A stretch of 48,387 bases of DNA from Bacteroidota bacterium (GTDB lineage: Bacteria > Bacteroidota > Bacteroidia > Chitinophagales > Saprospiraceae), in contig JAFMDF010000034.1 of NCBI GenBank assembly GCA_017857395.1, positions 1 to 48,387 of the forward strand, read 5' to 3'. The position numbers and the translations under genes are program-made. Below the pieces are notes generated by a model. That model had not been told where the DNA came from, made no database searches, and saw nothing but the letters and a program-made list of their open reading frames with translations. Shown in pieces: positions 24,883 through 33,739 of this stretch (position 1 is the stretch's first letter; every line of letters begins with the position of its first letter).

Positions 24883-26154
24883 ATGAGAGGGATTATACTA
24901 CTTATATTCATCCTAATTATTAGGGATTCTTTGGTTAGCCAAAACCTGATACCAAACGGTAGTTTTGAAGAGTTGGAATGTCCAGATAATCCAATTAATA
25001 GTATAAATACAACAGCTACTTGGTACGCTGTGGGAGCGGATGCCTATTGGTTGCATGAAAGATGTCCTTTTGATAAAGCCGCTAGTCAATCGGTGATTGC
25101 ATTAAATGCATCTATTGTTCCAAGTAGGGGATTAGGATATATGTCCTTAGAAGCTGCCGTAACAGAAAATGGATTTTTTGTTTCCGAAGGCGTTGGAATA
25201 GAATTGTCCGAAACATTGAAACCCGATAGGTTTTATTATTTTGGAATGGCTTTGATGAATTATGATTTAATTGAAGCGCCCAATTACGTAGGAATTGACT
25301 GTGGTCCAATACCTGTTCACAATATAGGCTTATATGTAACGAATGAAAGGTTGATTTTTAATGCAGAATATAGTCAGGAGCAGTTCGCTCCGTACCTCAC
25401 TAAAGTGGAATTAAGTGGGGAGCAACGACTATTGACTAATATTACTAGCCGAAGTAGTTTCAAAAACTACCAATGGTATCAATATTGGGATTGTTTTCAA
25501 GCGAATGGCGGAGAACGTCACCTAGCGGTAGCGGGTAATAATTATGAAATAGAAACAGCAAATAGCTGTTTTATAGAAGGGCAATCTAATCCCTTGTACC
25601 TTTCAGGCTATGGCGTAGATAATTTACAACTAGTGGAATTACCTGTTAAACTAGATACGGTTATTCCGTTATGTGATGGAGGCGTTACTGTCAATCTTCA
25701 CGATATGGTTAAAGACCCTTTTTTTGAGAAAGCAACTTATTTATGGAATGATGGATTTTCAGGAACAGAAAGATTTATTACGGTAGCAGGAAATTATGAA
25801 GTCGAGATGGAATTACCTTGTACTACTATTCCGATTACCATAAATATAGATGAGGAACTTTGTGCGACGAATATCTATGTACCGAATACTTTTTCTCCAA
25901 ATAACGATGGAATTAATGATGAATTAAAACCTTTTATTAAAACTCAATTAGGGATTATTGAGTATGAATTTCAAGTATTCGACCGTTGGGGAGGTCTAGT
26001 TTTTCAGACAACTAATAGGTCAGAAGGATGGCGAGGAGGCAACCCTAATGATTTATTAGAACAAGGTGTTTTTCTTTGGAAATTAGTATATGTATTAGAG
26101 AATGGCGCCAATAAAAAAGAAGTAGAAACAGGGAGTACTTTTTTATTTAAATAA
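24883..26154 (+). CDS. Secreted protein with T9SS type B (CHU_C) sorting domain
   Basis: About 423 residues from this start, which gives a proper signal peptide (RGIILLIFILIIRDSLVSQ). The frame is open from 24862. The N-terminal module (NLIPNGSFEELECPD) resembles the jelly-roll-like modules common in Saprospirales surface proteins. The C-terminus is a CHU_C domain (YVPNTFSPNNDGINDELKPF, then FDRWGGLVFQTTN), so export by the type IX system is expected. It follows the exopolysaccharide cluster in the same direction behind a terminator. Its stop is 4 bp from the stop of the convergent lipoprotein gene. A role in holding or shaping the polymer is possible but not shown. Confidence 0.85.
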   Translation: MRGIILLIFILIIRDSLVSQNLIPNGSFEELECPDNPINSINTTATWYAVGADAYWLHERCPFDKAASQSVIALNASIVPSRGLGYMSLEAAVTENGFFVSEGVGIELSETLKPDRFYYFGMALMNYDLIEAPNYVGIDCGPIPVHNIGLYVTNERLIFNAEYSQEQFAPYLTKVELSGEQRLLTNITSRSSFKNYQWYQYWDCFQANGGERHLAVAGNNYEIETANSCFIEGQSNPLYLSGYGVDNLQLVELPVKLDTVIPLCDGGVTVNLHDMVKDPFFEKATYLWNDGFSGTERFITVAGNYEVEMELPCTTIPITINIDEELCATNIYVPNTFSPNNDGINDELKPFIKTQLGIIEYEFQVFDRWGGLVFQTTNRSEGWRGGNPNDLLEQGVFLWKLVYVLENGANKKEVETGSTFLFK

Positions 26155-26158
26155 CGCC

Positions 26159-27073
26159 TTAATAACTCACCATAAAACTTCCTTCCGTTAAACTAGTCTT
26201 GGCATTTCCCGCCAATTCAGCCGCTTCAAAAAAGAAAGTCCCTTCTATAATTTTTACCCCTTTATCATGTTTAGTAACCGTTACTTGCCCACTTTCAGCG
26301 CCTAAAAAAGTCATATCATCAATATTGTATTGAGCGCCATAATCTGCAAAACCTGGCGTTCCTAAATCATAAGTACCTTCCGTAATATCTCTAGGTAAAT
26401 AAAGCGCAACGGATGGAATGCCGCCTGCTGCGGTGCCAACAATCGCAATAGCATTCGTAAATGGGTCAATCATAGCCGTAACTGCTTCTGGTTCAAATAA
26501 AACACTATCGACTTTGACGGAGATGGTATTAAAGTCATTAACAGAACCTAATTGAGTTTGGACGGGTATTTTATCAAATCTACCGACTTCTATTTTGACT
26601 TCCCCTGCGGGTAAAGCTCTTGCCCCTGTAAAGAAAAAAGTGCCTGACATCGTAGAATCTTGCCAGTTAAGTTCGGTAATTTCTACGCTTCCGCCTTCCA
26701 TGCTAGTATTGGACGTAAAAGCATTGGAATTATCCCCCAATGTATAAGCTCCTGCACTTAAACTATTTTCAGTTAAGTCATAAACACCTTCCCCTTTATC
26801 TTCTAAACTTAGGATAATTATAGAACCATCTGCGGCTAATCCCGAAATACCGATTCTATTGACTTGAATCAACGCCCCAGCGGCTGTTGCGGACCAGTCC
26901 ATGTTATTTATTTGAGCGGTCATTAGACTAGTGCTCGTATCCATCGGCATTTCAGTCATTGGATTTTCTTCTTCTGGTGGTGCCACATTCGTATCCAAAA
27001 AAGCATCATCACAACTAAATAATAAACTAAAGATGACCAAACTAATGAAAAAGGAAACTAAATTTATCCGCAT
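26159..27073 (-). CDS. Lipoprotein with two tandem beta-rich domains (DUF6252-like)
   Basis: A 304-residue predicted lipoprotein. The signal ends at LLFSCDD (Cys21), then a Pro/Glu/Thr-rich linker. Two similar halves follow, about 50-165 and 180-304. Both contain a GxYDL motif (EGVYDLTEN, EGTYDLGTP) and a later GTFFF strand (SGTFFFTGA, EGTFFFEAA). This is the pattern of the DUF6252 group of Bacteroidota lipoproteins, whose function is unknown. No catalytic motif is visible. It is convergent with the cargo gene at 24883 and separated from the RNA ligase gene by a divergent repeat-filled gap. Confidence 0.7.
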   Translation of the reverse strand: MRINLVSFFISLVIFSLLFSCDDAFLDTNVAPPEEENPMTEMPMDTSTSLMTAQINNMDWSATAAGALIQVNRIGISGLAADGSIIILSLEDKGEGVYDLTENSLSAGAYTLGDNSNAFTSNTSMEGGSVEITELNWQDSTMSGTFFFTGARALPAGEVKIEVGRFDKIPVQTQLGSVNDFNTISVKVDSVLFEPEAVTAMIDPFTNAIAIVGTAAGGIPSVALYLPRDITEGTYDLGTPGFADYGAQYNIDDMTFLGAESGQVTVTKHDKGVKIIEGTFFFEAAELAGNAKTSLTEGSFMVSY

Positions 27074-27094
27074 GATTGTTTATTTGTCATTACT

Positions 27095-27222
27095 GAGAAT
27101 AGAGAGCAGAGAGTAGAGAAAAGAGATTTAAACTGGACTTCTGCCAAAGTATTACTTGTTTTTACTGATTTTGGCTGTCTTTATCTCTATTCTCTCAATG
27201 AAATGGTCTCTAATCTCTATTC
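27095..27222. repeat. Purine-rich inverted repeat in the divergent gap
   Basis: The left arm (27095-27127) is a run of GAGAATAGAGAGCAGAGAG-type units. The right arm (27183-27222) is the complementary TCTCTATTCTCTC-type run. It belongs to the phrase-like repeats seen at other gaps. The rest of 27074-27392 is AT-rich, without a recognisable promoter. The stretch just before the RNA ligase ATG shares three short blocks with 1573-1620. Confidence 0.6.
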
Positions 27223-27392
27223 TATTGAATAATTTCATTTACGATAATATAGCAATAATCCTACTAAATACGATTTCAAGCAACCTATAAACGTTTATTT
27301 TTAAAAAATAATTATAAAAAATGAAGTTTTATTTTAACTACGCAAAACTACTGCGTACTATCCTCCTAACTTGCAGTCAAAATTAAGGAACA

Positions 27393-28445
27393 ATGAATAT
27401 TTCAGCATTAGAAACAATGATTACAGCGGGTTATGTCAAAAAACAAAAGCATCCAACTGCCGATTTATTAATCTATAATTATTCTGAAACGGCTCAATTT
27501 GAGCGAGTTTGGAATGAGGTGACGTTGCAATGTCGAGGTTTGATTTTGGATGGAGAGGGTAGGGTAGTGGCTCGCCCTTTTCCAAAGTTTTTTAATTTAG
27601 AAGAGTTAGTCAATAAACCAATTCCAAATTTACCTTTTGAAATTTATGAAAAAATGGACGGTTCTTTAGGGATTAGTTATGTTGTAAATGAGGAAATATT
27701 TATGGCAACTAGAGGGTCCTTTATTAGCGAACAATCGGTGAAAGCCAATGAATTATTAAATACTAAATATGCTGCTGCTAAAGCGCAAATGAATCCAGCC
27801 GTTACCTATTTATTTGAAATCATTTATCCCGAAAATCGGATAGTTTTGGATTATGGACAGCAAGAAATCTTGGTTTTATTAGGGATGATAGAAACAGCGA
27901 CAGGAAAGGAATTACCCTTAATAGACATAGGTTTTCCAGTTGTTAAAAAATATGATGGCTTAAAAGATATTCAAGAATTAAAGGCTTTGGCTTATGATAA
28001 TAAAGAAGGTTTTGTGATTCGTTTTTCCAACAACTATCGTATCAAAGTAAAGTTTGAAGAATATGTGCGGATTCATCGAATCATCCAGCAAGTATCGAGC
28101 ATCAGTATTTGGGAAAACTTAATGGCTGGGCAGCCTTTTACAGAAATATTAGAACGAGTGCCCGATGAATTTTATACTTGGGTGAAAGTGACCAAAGCGA
28201 AATTAGAAGCAGATTATTTAACTATTGAAAATATAGCTAAAAGCGAGTATAAAGAATTAGCAACACGCAAAGCAACTGCTTTGTATTTTCAGACTTGTCG
28301 ATATCCAAAAATTCTTTTTTCTATGTTGGATGGAAAGGATTATTCGGAGACGATTTGGCGGTATATTCGACCTACTTATACTCGACCGTTTACTCACAAG
28401 AACGTGCTAGAAGGATTGCAAACGGATACGGACGGATTAAACTGA
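27393..28445 (+). CDS. T4 Rnl1-like RNA ligase
   Basis: A 350-residue covalent nucleotidyltransferase. Motif I is EKMDGSLG with the AMP-accepting Lys87; an upstream CRGLI provides the conserved Arg. Motif III is YLFEIIYP (about 139-146), motif IV KEGFVIRF (Glu205) and motif V RIKVKF (Lys218, Lys220). The Rnl1 type of T4 joins 3'-OH and 5'-phosphate RNA ends, classically tRNA cut in the anticodon loop. The next gene, same strand, encodes the matching end-healing enzyme. The last residues (LQTDTDGLN) lie in the left arm of a long inverted repeat. There is no toxin or anticodon nuclease gene in the window. Family assignment is strong; biological trigger unknown. Confidence 0.9.
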   Translation: MNISALETMITAGYVKKQKHPTADLLIYNYSETAQFERVWNEVTLQCRGLILDGEGRVVARPFPKFFNLEELVNKPIPNLPFEIYEKMDGSLGISYVVNEEIFMATRGSFISEQSVKANELLNTKYAAAKAQMNPAVTYLFEIIYPENRIVLDYGQQEILVLLGMIETATGKELPLIDIGFPVVKKYDGLKDIQELKALAYDNKEGFVIRFSNNYRIKVKFEEYVRIHRIIQQVSSISIWENLMAGQPFTEILERVPDEFYTWVKVTKAKLEADYLTIENIAKSEYKELATRKATALYFQTCRYPKILFSMLDGKDYSETIWRYIRPTYTRPFTHKNVLEGLQTDTDGLN

Positions 28446-28511
28446 TAAGAACGGATTTTACGAACTAAACGTAGAATCCGTTCTTATCAGTTAAATCTGT
28501 TCCAATCCGTT
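28421..28511. repeat. Long inverted repeat covering the RNA ligase 3' end
   Basis: Arms of 37 bp (28421-28457 with 28475-28511) match at 32 positions, with the innermost 16 perfect. They are built of ACGGATT-like units. The ligase stop codon TGA (28443-28445) is inside the left arm, so the repeat encodes the protein's end. The following stretch 28512-28709 holds ATCCTG-type repeats (near 28671-28706) and is translated in frame with the next gene only by chance; nothing else is seen there. Confidence 0.75.
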
Positions 28512-28709
28512 GACCATCCTATCTAATTAAAAACCATTTTTAAAACTTAAAATTAACCACAGGAAATTCAGTTGAAACTAGATGTAATGCACAAGCTAAG
28601 CCATCCCATCCGCTTTGCGGTTCATTCGCTTAAATGTTCCCCGAACATTTACCCTGCGGGGTCGCTCGTTCATCCTGTTAATCCTGAAAAATCCTGTCAT
28701 CCTGTAAAT

Positions 28710-29600
28710 ATGAAACAAGTTATTATATTAAGAGGCCTACCAGCTTCGGGGAAATCAACCTACGCAAAGGATTTAGTAAAAGCGAATCCAGGCATGTATA
28801 AGCGCATCAATCGAGACGATATGCGAGAAATGTTAGACGGTTATCAATTTTCAAAAAGCAATGAAAAATTTGTCAAAAAACTAAGAGATTGGTTGATTGT
28901 CGAAGCCTTGCGAGATGGAAAACATGTGATTGTGGATGATACCAATTTATCCCAGAAAAACATCAATCGCATCAATGATTTGGTCAACGGTTATAAAAAG
29001 CAAACAGGGCATCAAGTAAATGTAGCAATCAAAGAATTTACCATAGAGTTGCAAGAAGCAGTTGAACGAGATGCTAAAAGAGCGCGCCCAGTTGGTCGCA
29101 AGCAAATTGAAAAATTGCACCGTCAATTTTATGCACCTGATGATAAAAAAGGAAGAGGCCCGTATTATATGGAACAAGACAAAACCTTAGCAAAGGCAAT
29201 TATTTGTGATATAGATGGGACGTTGGCAATCATCGAAGGCCGTTCGCCTTTTGATGCGACTTTATGTGAACAAGATGCGTTAAATGAACCAATTGCGAAT
29301 ATCGTCAAAGACGAATACGCCAAAGGCACACATATCTTTTTGTTTACAGGAAGAAAGGATTCTACCAAAACACAAACCCTAAATTGGTTGAAAAAATTCG
29401 AGATTCCCTTCCACGAAATTGTAATGCGACAACATGAAGATAATCGAAAGGATTCGATTGTGAAAACCGAATTTTTTGATGCGCATATCAAAGATAAATT
29501 CTTTGTCAAATACGTCTTAGATGACCGAAATCAAGTAGTGGATATGTGGCGATTGGATATTGGTTTGCCTTGTTTGCAGGTGAATTATGGGGATTTTTAA
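28710..29600 (+). CDS. Polynucleotide 5'-kinase/3'-phosphatase (T4 Pnkp-like)
   Basis: A 296-residue protein, close to the length of T4 Pnkp. The N-terminal kinase has a P-loop RGLPASGKST (residues 8-17) and INRDDMRE (general-base Asp near 36), with a basic lid region RARPVGRKQ. The C-terminal HAD phosphatase starts with ICDIDGTLA (Asp167, Asp169) and continues with LFTGRKDS and DDRNQVVDMWR. It converts damaged RNA ends (2',3'-cyclic phosphate/3'-phosphate and 5'-OH) to ligatable ends. The start at 28710 is chosen because the 46 codons upstream translate an intergenic repeat. Together with the ligase gene 264 bp upstream it forms a T4-like RNA repair pair. Confidence 0.93.
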   Translation: MKQVIILRGLPASGKSTYAKDLVKANPGMYKRINRDDMREMLDGYQFSKSNEKFVKKLRDWLIVEALRDGKHVIVDDTNLSQKNINRINDLVNGYKKQTGHQVNVAIKEFTIELQEAVERDAKRARPVGRKQIEKLHRQFYAPDDKKGRGPYYMEQDKTLAKAIICDIDGTLAIIEGRSPFDATLCEQDALNEPIANIVKDEYAKGTHIFLFTGRKDSTKTQTLNWLKKFEIPFHEIVMRQHEDNRKDSIVKTEFFDAHIKDKFFVKYVLDDRNQVVDMWRLDIGLPCLQVNYGDF

Positions 29601-29616
29601 ATGAGTTGCGAGTTTT

Positions 29617-29744
29617 CGAGTTGCGGGTTGCGAGTTGAATAGAGTAGCTTTGTTTGGTATTTAGGGCGAAATCTAATTTTAATATTTTACCCTAATAATA
29701 AACAGTAGCAGTATCCCAACCCGTAACTCGCAACCCGCAACTCG
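29617..29744. repeat. Inverted repeat between convergent genes
   Basis: Twenty-base perfect arms (29617-29636 with 29725-29744), made of GTTGCGAG-type units, flank an AT-rich centre. The right arm ends 1 bp before the stop codon of the convergent serine hydrolase gene. It could act as a two-way terminator. Confidence 0.75.
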
Positions 29745-29745
29745 T

Positions 29746-31050
29746 TTAATCCACAATCGCCTGATAAACCAAATTATGAAACTTCTCCCGAGCCTGTAAA
29801 TGATTATAAGGCATCACTTGAATCATCATCAAAATAGCTAGGTCTTCTTTAGGGTCAATTCTAAAATAAGTGCCTGCTGCACCGCCCCAACCATACATAC
29901 CTACAGAACCTAAGGCTTCGGTAGCCGCTAAATCCGTTGTAACGGAGAAGCCTAAACCAAAAGCCGTTCCTCTGCCAGGCAGTACAATTGGCCCACCCGC
30001 ATGTGGTGTCTTTTGTGTATGGTCACTAGTCATTAATGCCAAAGTTTTAGGACTAATCAAACGATGACCATTCAATTCGCCTTTATTCAAAAGCATCTGA
30101 CAGAATTTTAAGTAATCATTGGTTGTAGAAACCAATCCACCACCACCAGAAAACATCGTCACTTCCTTACAATATTTACTCATAGAAGGATGGTCAATCA
30201 CTTGTAAACTACCATCGGTTTTTTTATGCGTATAGTTAGTGATGAAACGGTCATCTTTTGCATTAGGGACTTCAAAATGGGTATCATTCATGCCCAATGG
30301 TTGTAAAATACGTTCTGCTAAAAATTCATCCAAAGGCTGATTGGCAATAATTTCTAATAAAGCACCTGCTACATCGGTAGAAACACTATATCTCCAACCA
30401 CTTCCAGGTTGATGATATAACGGCAAGGTACTCATCGTTCTCAGAAATTCTCGATTGGTCGTACCCGCTCTTTTAGCCCCTACCTTATAAAGGGAATCGA
30501 CGTGATTAGCAGGAAAACCCCAACCATAGCCAAAACCAGTTGTATGTCGCAAAACATCAATAATTCGAATCGGTTGTTTAGCTGGCTTCGTTTTGCCATC
30601 GCCAATATGCACTTGCATATCCTTGAATTCAGGCGCATATTTATGCAAAGGGTCATTCAATTGAAATGCTCCTTCTTCATAGAGCATCATCAAACCAATA
30701 GAAACAATCGGTTTAGTCATCGAATATATACGGAAAATACTATTGTCTTTTAAAGGGTCTTTGCTATCCACATCTTCATAACCATACGTATCAAATTGCA
30801 CAACTTTTCCTTTACGGATAACGGCAGTTTGCACACTTGCTAATTGTCCTTTGTCTACATATTCGTGCATTTTTGCTTCCATCATTTTTAAGCGAGTGGA
30901 AGACATACCGACAGATTCGGGTGTGGCAGTTGGTAGGTTAAAAGCAGTAGTTGATTTTTTAGTAGCAATGGAATTTTGTGCCACTAAATCAACAGTATTG
31001 CTGATTATACAAATTAAGAATAGTAAAAATAGTAGGGATTTGATTTTCAT
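29746..31050 (-). CDS. Secreted serine hydrolase (class C beta-lactamase/esterase fold)
   Basis: A 434-residue protein with a signal peptide (about 1-25, ending DLVAQ). The catalytic SxxK is Ser110-Met-Thr-Lys113 (IYSMTKPIVS). The second motif is YSVSTDVAGA with Tyr221, the form usual in family VIII esterases and EstB-like hydrolases, where true beta-lactamases have YxN. A late Gly-rich GWGGAAGTYF stretch corresponds to the third motif region. It probably hydrolyses an ester or amide in the periplasm or outside. It is alone on the minus strand, convergent with the RNA repair pair. A penicillin-binding or lactamase role is less likely. Confidence 0.85.
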   Translation of the reverse strand: MKIKSLLFLLFLICIISNTVDLVAQNSIATKKSTTAFNLPTATPESVGMSSTRLKMMEAKMHEYVDKGQLASVQTAVIRKGKVVQFDTYGYEDVDSKDPLKDNSIFRIYSMTKPIVSIGLMMLYEEGAFQLNDPLHKYAPEFKDMQVHIGDGKTKPAKQPIRIIDVLRHTTGFGYGWGFPANHVDSLYKVGAKRAGTTNREFLRTMSTLPLYHQPGSGWRYSVSTDVAGALLEIIANQPLDEFLAERILQPLGMNDTHFEVPNAKDDRFITNYTHKKTDGSLQVIDHPSMSKYCKEVTMFSGGGGLVSTTNDYLKFCQMLLNKGELNGHRLISPKTLALMTSDHTQKTPHAGGPIVLPGRGTAFGLGFSVTTDLAATEALGSVGMYGWGGAAGTYFRIDPKEDLAILMMIQVMPYNHLQAREKFHNLVYQAIVD

Positions 31051-31127
31051 AAATATGTTTTTTCGTTTTTGATGAAAATCAAAGGTAGTAAATTGAAGTT
31101 AAGTATGGAAATGAAATTTTTAATCGG

Positions 31128-31883
31128 TTATTTCCTGACCAATTCTTGCAAAGCCACTTGAAGCGCATCTTTCCGATTCCGAGCCACAGGAATTTGCTGT
31201 TTATCCGTCATCACGACATACCCTCCATCTCGCCGACTATACTTTTTGACTTGTTGCAAATTGACCAAATGAGATTGGTGGACTCTAAAAAAATGCGCAT
31301 CTTCTAACAATTCTACATATTCTTTTAAAGTTTGAGAAACCAATAATTTTCGCCCATCTTGCAAATAAAACCAAGTATAATTTTTCTCCCCTTGGCAACG
31401 AATAATTTGCTTTAAATCCACAAATTCTACATGGTCACTTTGTGGTAAGGCTATTTTTTGAGGAGTGTCCAAACGACTGGATAATAGCAATTCTAATTTT
31501 TGTTGCTGCTGCTTTTTTTCTTGATTGGCCAATACCCGATTAACCGCTTGCTTGAGTTCCAAAGCATCAATTGGTTTCAATAAATAATCAATCGCACAAA
31601 ACTTAATCGCTCGGATGGCATATTGATTATAAGCAGTGACAAAAATAATATCAAAATCAATTTTGTCGAGACTTTCCAATAATTGAAAACCATCGCCTAG
31701 CGGCATGGCAATATCTAGAAAAACCAAATCAGGTTGTTGTTCTTTTATCACATCCAAGGCAGTAATAGCAGAATCAGCTTCTCCGACAATCTGGACTTCT
31801 TTGCAATAACTGGCTAATGCCAAGCGCAAATTTTCTCGATTATTGGCTTCATCGTCCACTATAATGGCAGTAATTTGGGTCAT
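31128..31883 (-). CDS. LytTR-family response regulator
   Basis: A 251-residue regulator with a receiver domain (1-120, Asp57 in LVFLDIAMP, Lys in YLLKPID) and a LytTR DNA-binding domain (about 150-247, with FFRVHQSHLVNLQQVKKYSR). Its ATG overlaps the stop of the upstream kinase gene by four bases (ATGA), so the two are translationally coupled partners. It is expected to bind direct repeats at target promoters; no target is obvious in the window. Confidence 0.93.
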   Translation of the reverse strand: MTQITAIIVDDEANNRENLRLALASYCKEVQIVGEADSAITALDVIKEQQPDLVFLDIAMPLGDGFQLLESLDKIDFDIIFVTAYNQYAIRAIKFCAIDYLLKPIDALELKQAVNRVLANQEKKQQQQKLELLLSSRLDTPQKIALPQSDHVEFVDLKQIIRCQGEKNYTWFYLQDGRKLLVSQTLKEYVELLEDAHFFRVHQSHLVNLQQVKKYSRRDGGYVVMTDKQQIPVARNRKDALQVALQELVRK

Positions 31884-33739
31884 TTTTCGATTGGTATAAT
31901 TAGGTTAACAATAGTTCCAGTTGTAGTTGGGTTTAATTCGCTGCGGTCTTGGATTTTCAGAAAATCAGTTCCTTCTTGACCGATTAATAATTGAATCCGT
32001 TGCCGAATGAGTGCCATACCAAAACTTTTCTGATGGGCTTTATGCCGCTGCTGTTGTTGCTTCGCTTGGTGAATACCAATCCCATTATCAATGATTTCGC
32101 AAGCCAATCCCTGCGGATGCGATTGAATATTTATCCACAAATTTTTAGCCCCTTTTTGCGGCATTAATCCATGCAAAATAGCATTTTCTATTAATGGTTG
32201 TAGCAACATGCCCGGAATATAAGTATTAAAGCCATCAATGTCCTCGGCAATATTTATTTCATACTCAAAAGGGGTTCGCAATGCTTCTAAGCTACAGTAT
32301 TGTTTAATAGCAGCCATTTCTTCTTCCAGAGTAATAAATTCCTGTTCCGAATTGCGCAATATTTTACGCACTAATCCTGCAAATTGGGTTAAGTAGCGGT
32401 CAGCAGCTACCTCTTCTTTTTTTCGAATCAAATTTTGAATAGAACTCAACGCATTGAATAAAAAATGCGGATTCATTTGGGCACGGATGCCTTTGAGTTC
32501 TAATTCTACTAATTGGCGTTTTTGTTGTTCTTTTTTGGCTAGGGTTCTTTTTCTTTGGATATAGATGGCGGCAAATAATAGCAGGATTAAGGCGGTAATG
32601 CCTAGGTTTTGCCAGAAAATTGAGGAGGGTTGCCAAAGTTTTGTTTCGTTTGGATTTGGTAAACTAGTTATGACGGAAGATAGTTTTTTGAAAGAATTAG
32701 CATTGTATGGCGTAGTGATAATTTTTCCATCAGGGTCTATTAAATAGAAATAATTAGCGTTATTACTAATGTGAAAACTATCTCTTAAGCTCAACATTTC
32801 ATTAGGAGGAATGTAAATTACTTCATCTAAAAATTGATTCATTTGGCTCGAATCCCTTGTTACTACAATACTTAAAGTCTTAATCGGTTCTTTTTTATTC
32901 CCTTTTATTTCTTGTATATCAGATTTGGCAACCTCTAAATTTTTTACTAAACCTATATGAAGCAATAAATAATCTCCTAAGTAATTTTCTAAGGAGATGT
33001 TTTTTGTTGAATCTAAATCATATTTCCATTTGGGGGCAGCAATATTTATTTGGAAACGTCTGGTATCTGTTGGGGAGGAATACCTAAAAGTTCTTGGGGA
33101 AAACATATAATATCTTTTTGATTCAGCCATAGGAAATTGTTTAGCATAATCATCAAGTATCTTTTTTTTTGAAGTTACATTACAACCATCTATTAAAATT
33201 TTTAATAGGCGTTTATAATTATTCTCTTTATAAGAACTAGTGTTCTTAAATAAAACTAATTCCCCTATTCTGAAATGATTTTCTGGTTCCGTATAGACTA
33301 ATTTACTAAAATTATAAAAAGCTAATCTGTTTGCAAGACTTCCTTTTCCTGTATAACGACCTTGTAGCATTGTATACCCTAATTTTAGATAATCGTATAA
33401 TATCCAAGAGTAAGCTTTAAATTCAGGAAGTCGAAAAAATAAGCTTCTAACTTCTTGACAGGCTTTTAAATATTCTGGGTCAATGTAGGCATCTCTATAA
33501 TTATAAAAAGATACCATTCGCTTTAAGAGTGAACCTGCATATTGAAAATGAATATGCCTATCTAAAAACTGATAAAATTGAGGTGACAATAGCTTTTTTT
33601 TATCTACTAAAAAACGGAGTTCTTTTTGTTTTTTAGTTTGCAATTCTTTCAGATATTGTAATTGTGTCTTTTTCAATACAATATGGTCACTTGGTCTCCA
33701 AAAAGTATCTCCTCTTATTTCATGATATAATTCAAGCAA
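31880..33739 (-). CDS. LytS-type histidine kinase with thioredoxin-like sensor; N-terminus probably lost
   Basis: A 619-residue kinase if begun at TTG 33739. The first 380 residues look extracytoplasmic. The part near 245-375 (NYLGDYLLLHIGL, then YFYLIDPDGKII) resembles a TlpA/thioredoxin-like fold without the CxxC pair. One membrane helix (about 384-402) leads to a His_kinase domain (QMNPHFLFNALSSIQNLI) and HATPase (LLQPLIENAILHG, DNGIGIH). With no second helix or signal peptide, the sensor has no obvious way across the membrane. The frame is open and protein-like for 36 codons more, to a TAA at 33848-33850, inside the regulator gene (KDGDYYGKYLFFINID). A deletion that removed the true start and fused it to the upstream gene is likely. 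Partner of the LytTR regulator downstream. Confidence 0.8.
   Translation of the reverse strand: MLELYHEIRGDTFWRPSDHIVLKKTQLQYLKELQTKKQKELRFLVDKKKLLSPQFYQFLDRHIHFQYAGSLLKRMVSFYNYRDAYIDPEYLKACQEVRSLFFRLPEFKAYSWILYDYLKLGYTMLQGRYTGKGSLANRLAFYNFSKLVYTEPENHFRIGELVLFKNTSSYKENNYKRLLKILIDGCNVTSKKKILDDYAKQFPMAESKRYYMFSPRTFRYSSPTDTRRFQINIAAPKWKYDLDSTKNISLENYLGDYLLLHIGLVKNLEVAKSDIQEIKGNKKEPIKTLSIVVTRDSSQMNQFLDEVIYIPPNEMLSLRDSFHISNNANYFYLIDPDGKIITTPYNANSFKKLSSVITSLPNPNETKLWQPSSIFWQNLGITALILLLFAAIYIQRKRTLAKKEQQKRQLVELELKGIRAQMNPHFLFNALSSIQNLIRKKEEVAADRYLTQFAGLVRKILRNSEQEFITLEEEMAAIKQYCSLEALRTPFEYEINIAEDIDGFNTYIPGMLLQPLIENAILHGLMPQKGAKNLWINIQSHPQGLACEIIDNGIGIHQAKQQQQRHKAHQKSFGMALIRQRIQLLIGQEGTDFLKIQDRSELNPTTTGTIVNLIIPIEK

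Noticed and set aside
28572-28709. N-terminal extension of the kinase/phosphatase
   Set aside because: The 46 codons translate ATCCTG-type intergenic repeats and lack similarity to the Pnkp family; ATG 28710 starts at the conserved first strand.
29746-31050. Class C beta-lactamase giving antibiotic resistance
   Set aside because: The second motif is YSVSTD instead of YxN and there is no ampR-like neighbour; an esterase-type serine hydrolase fits better.
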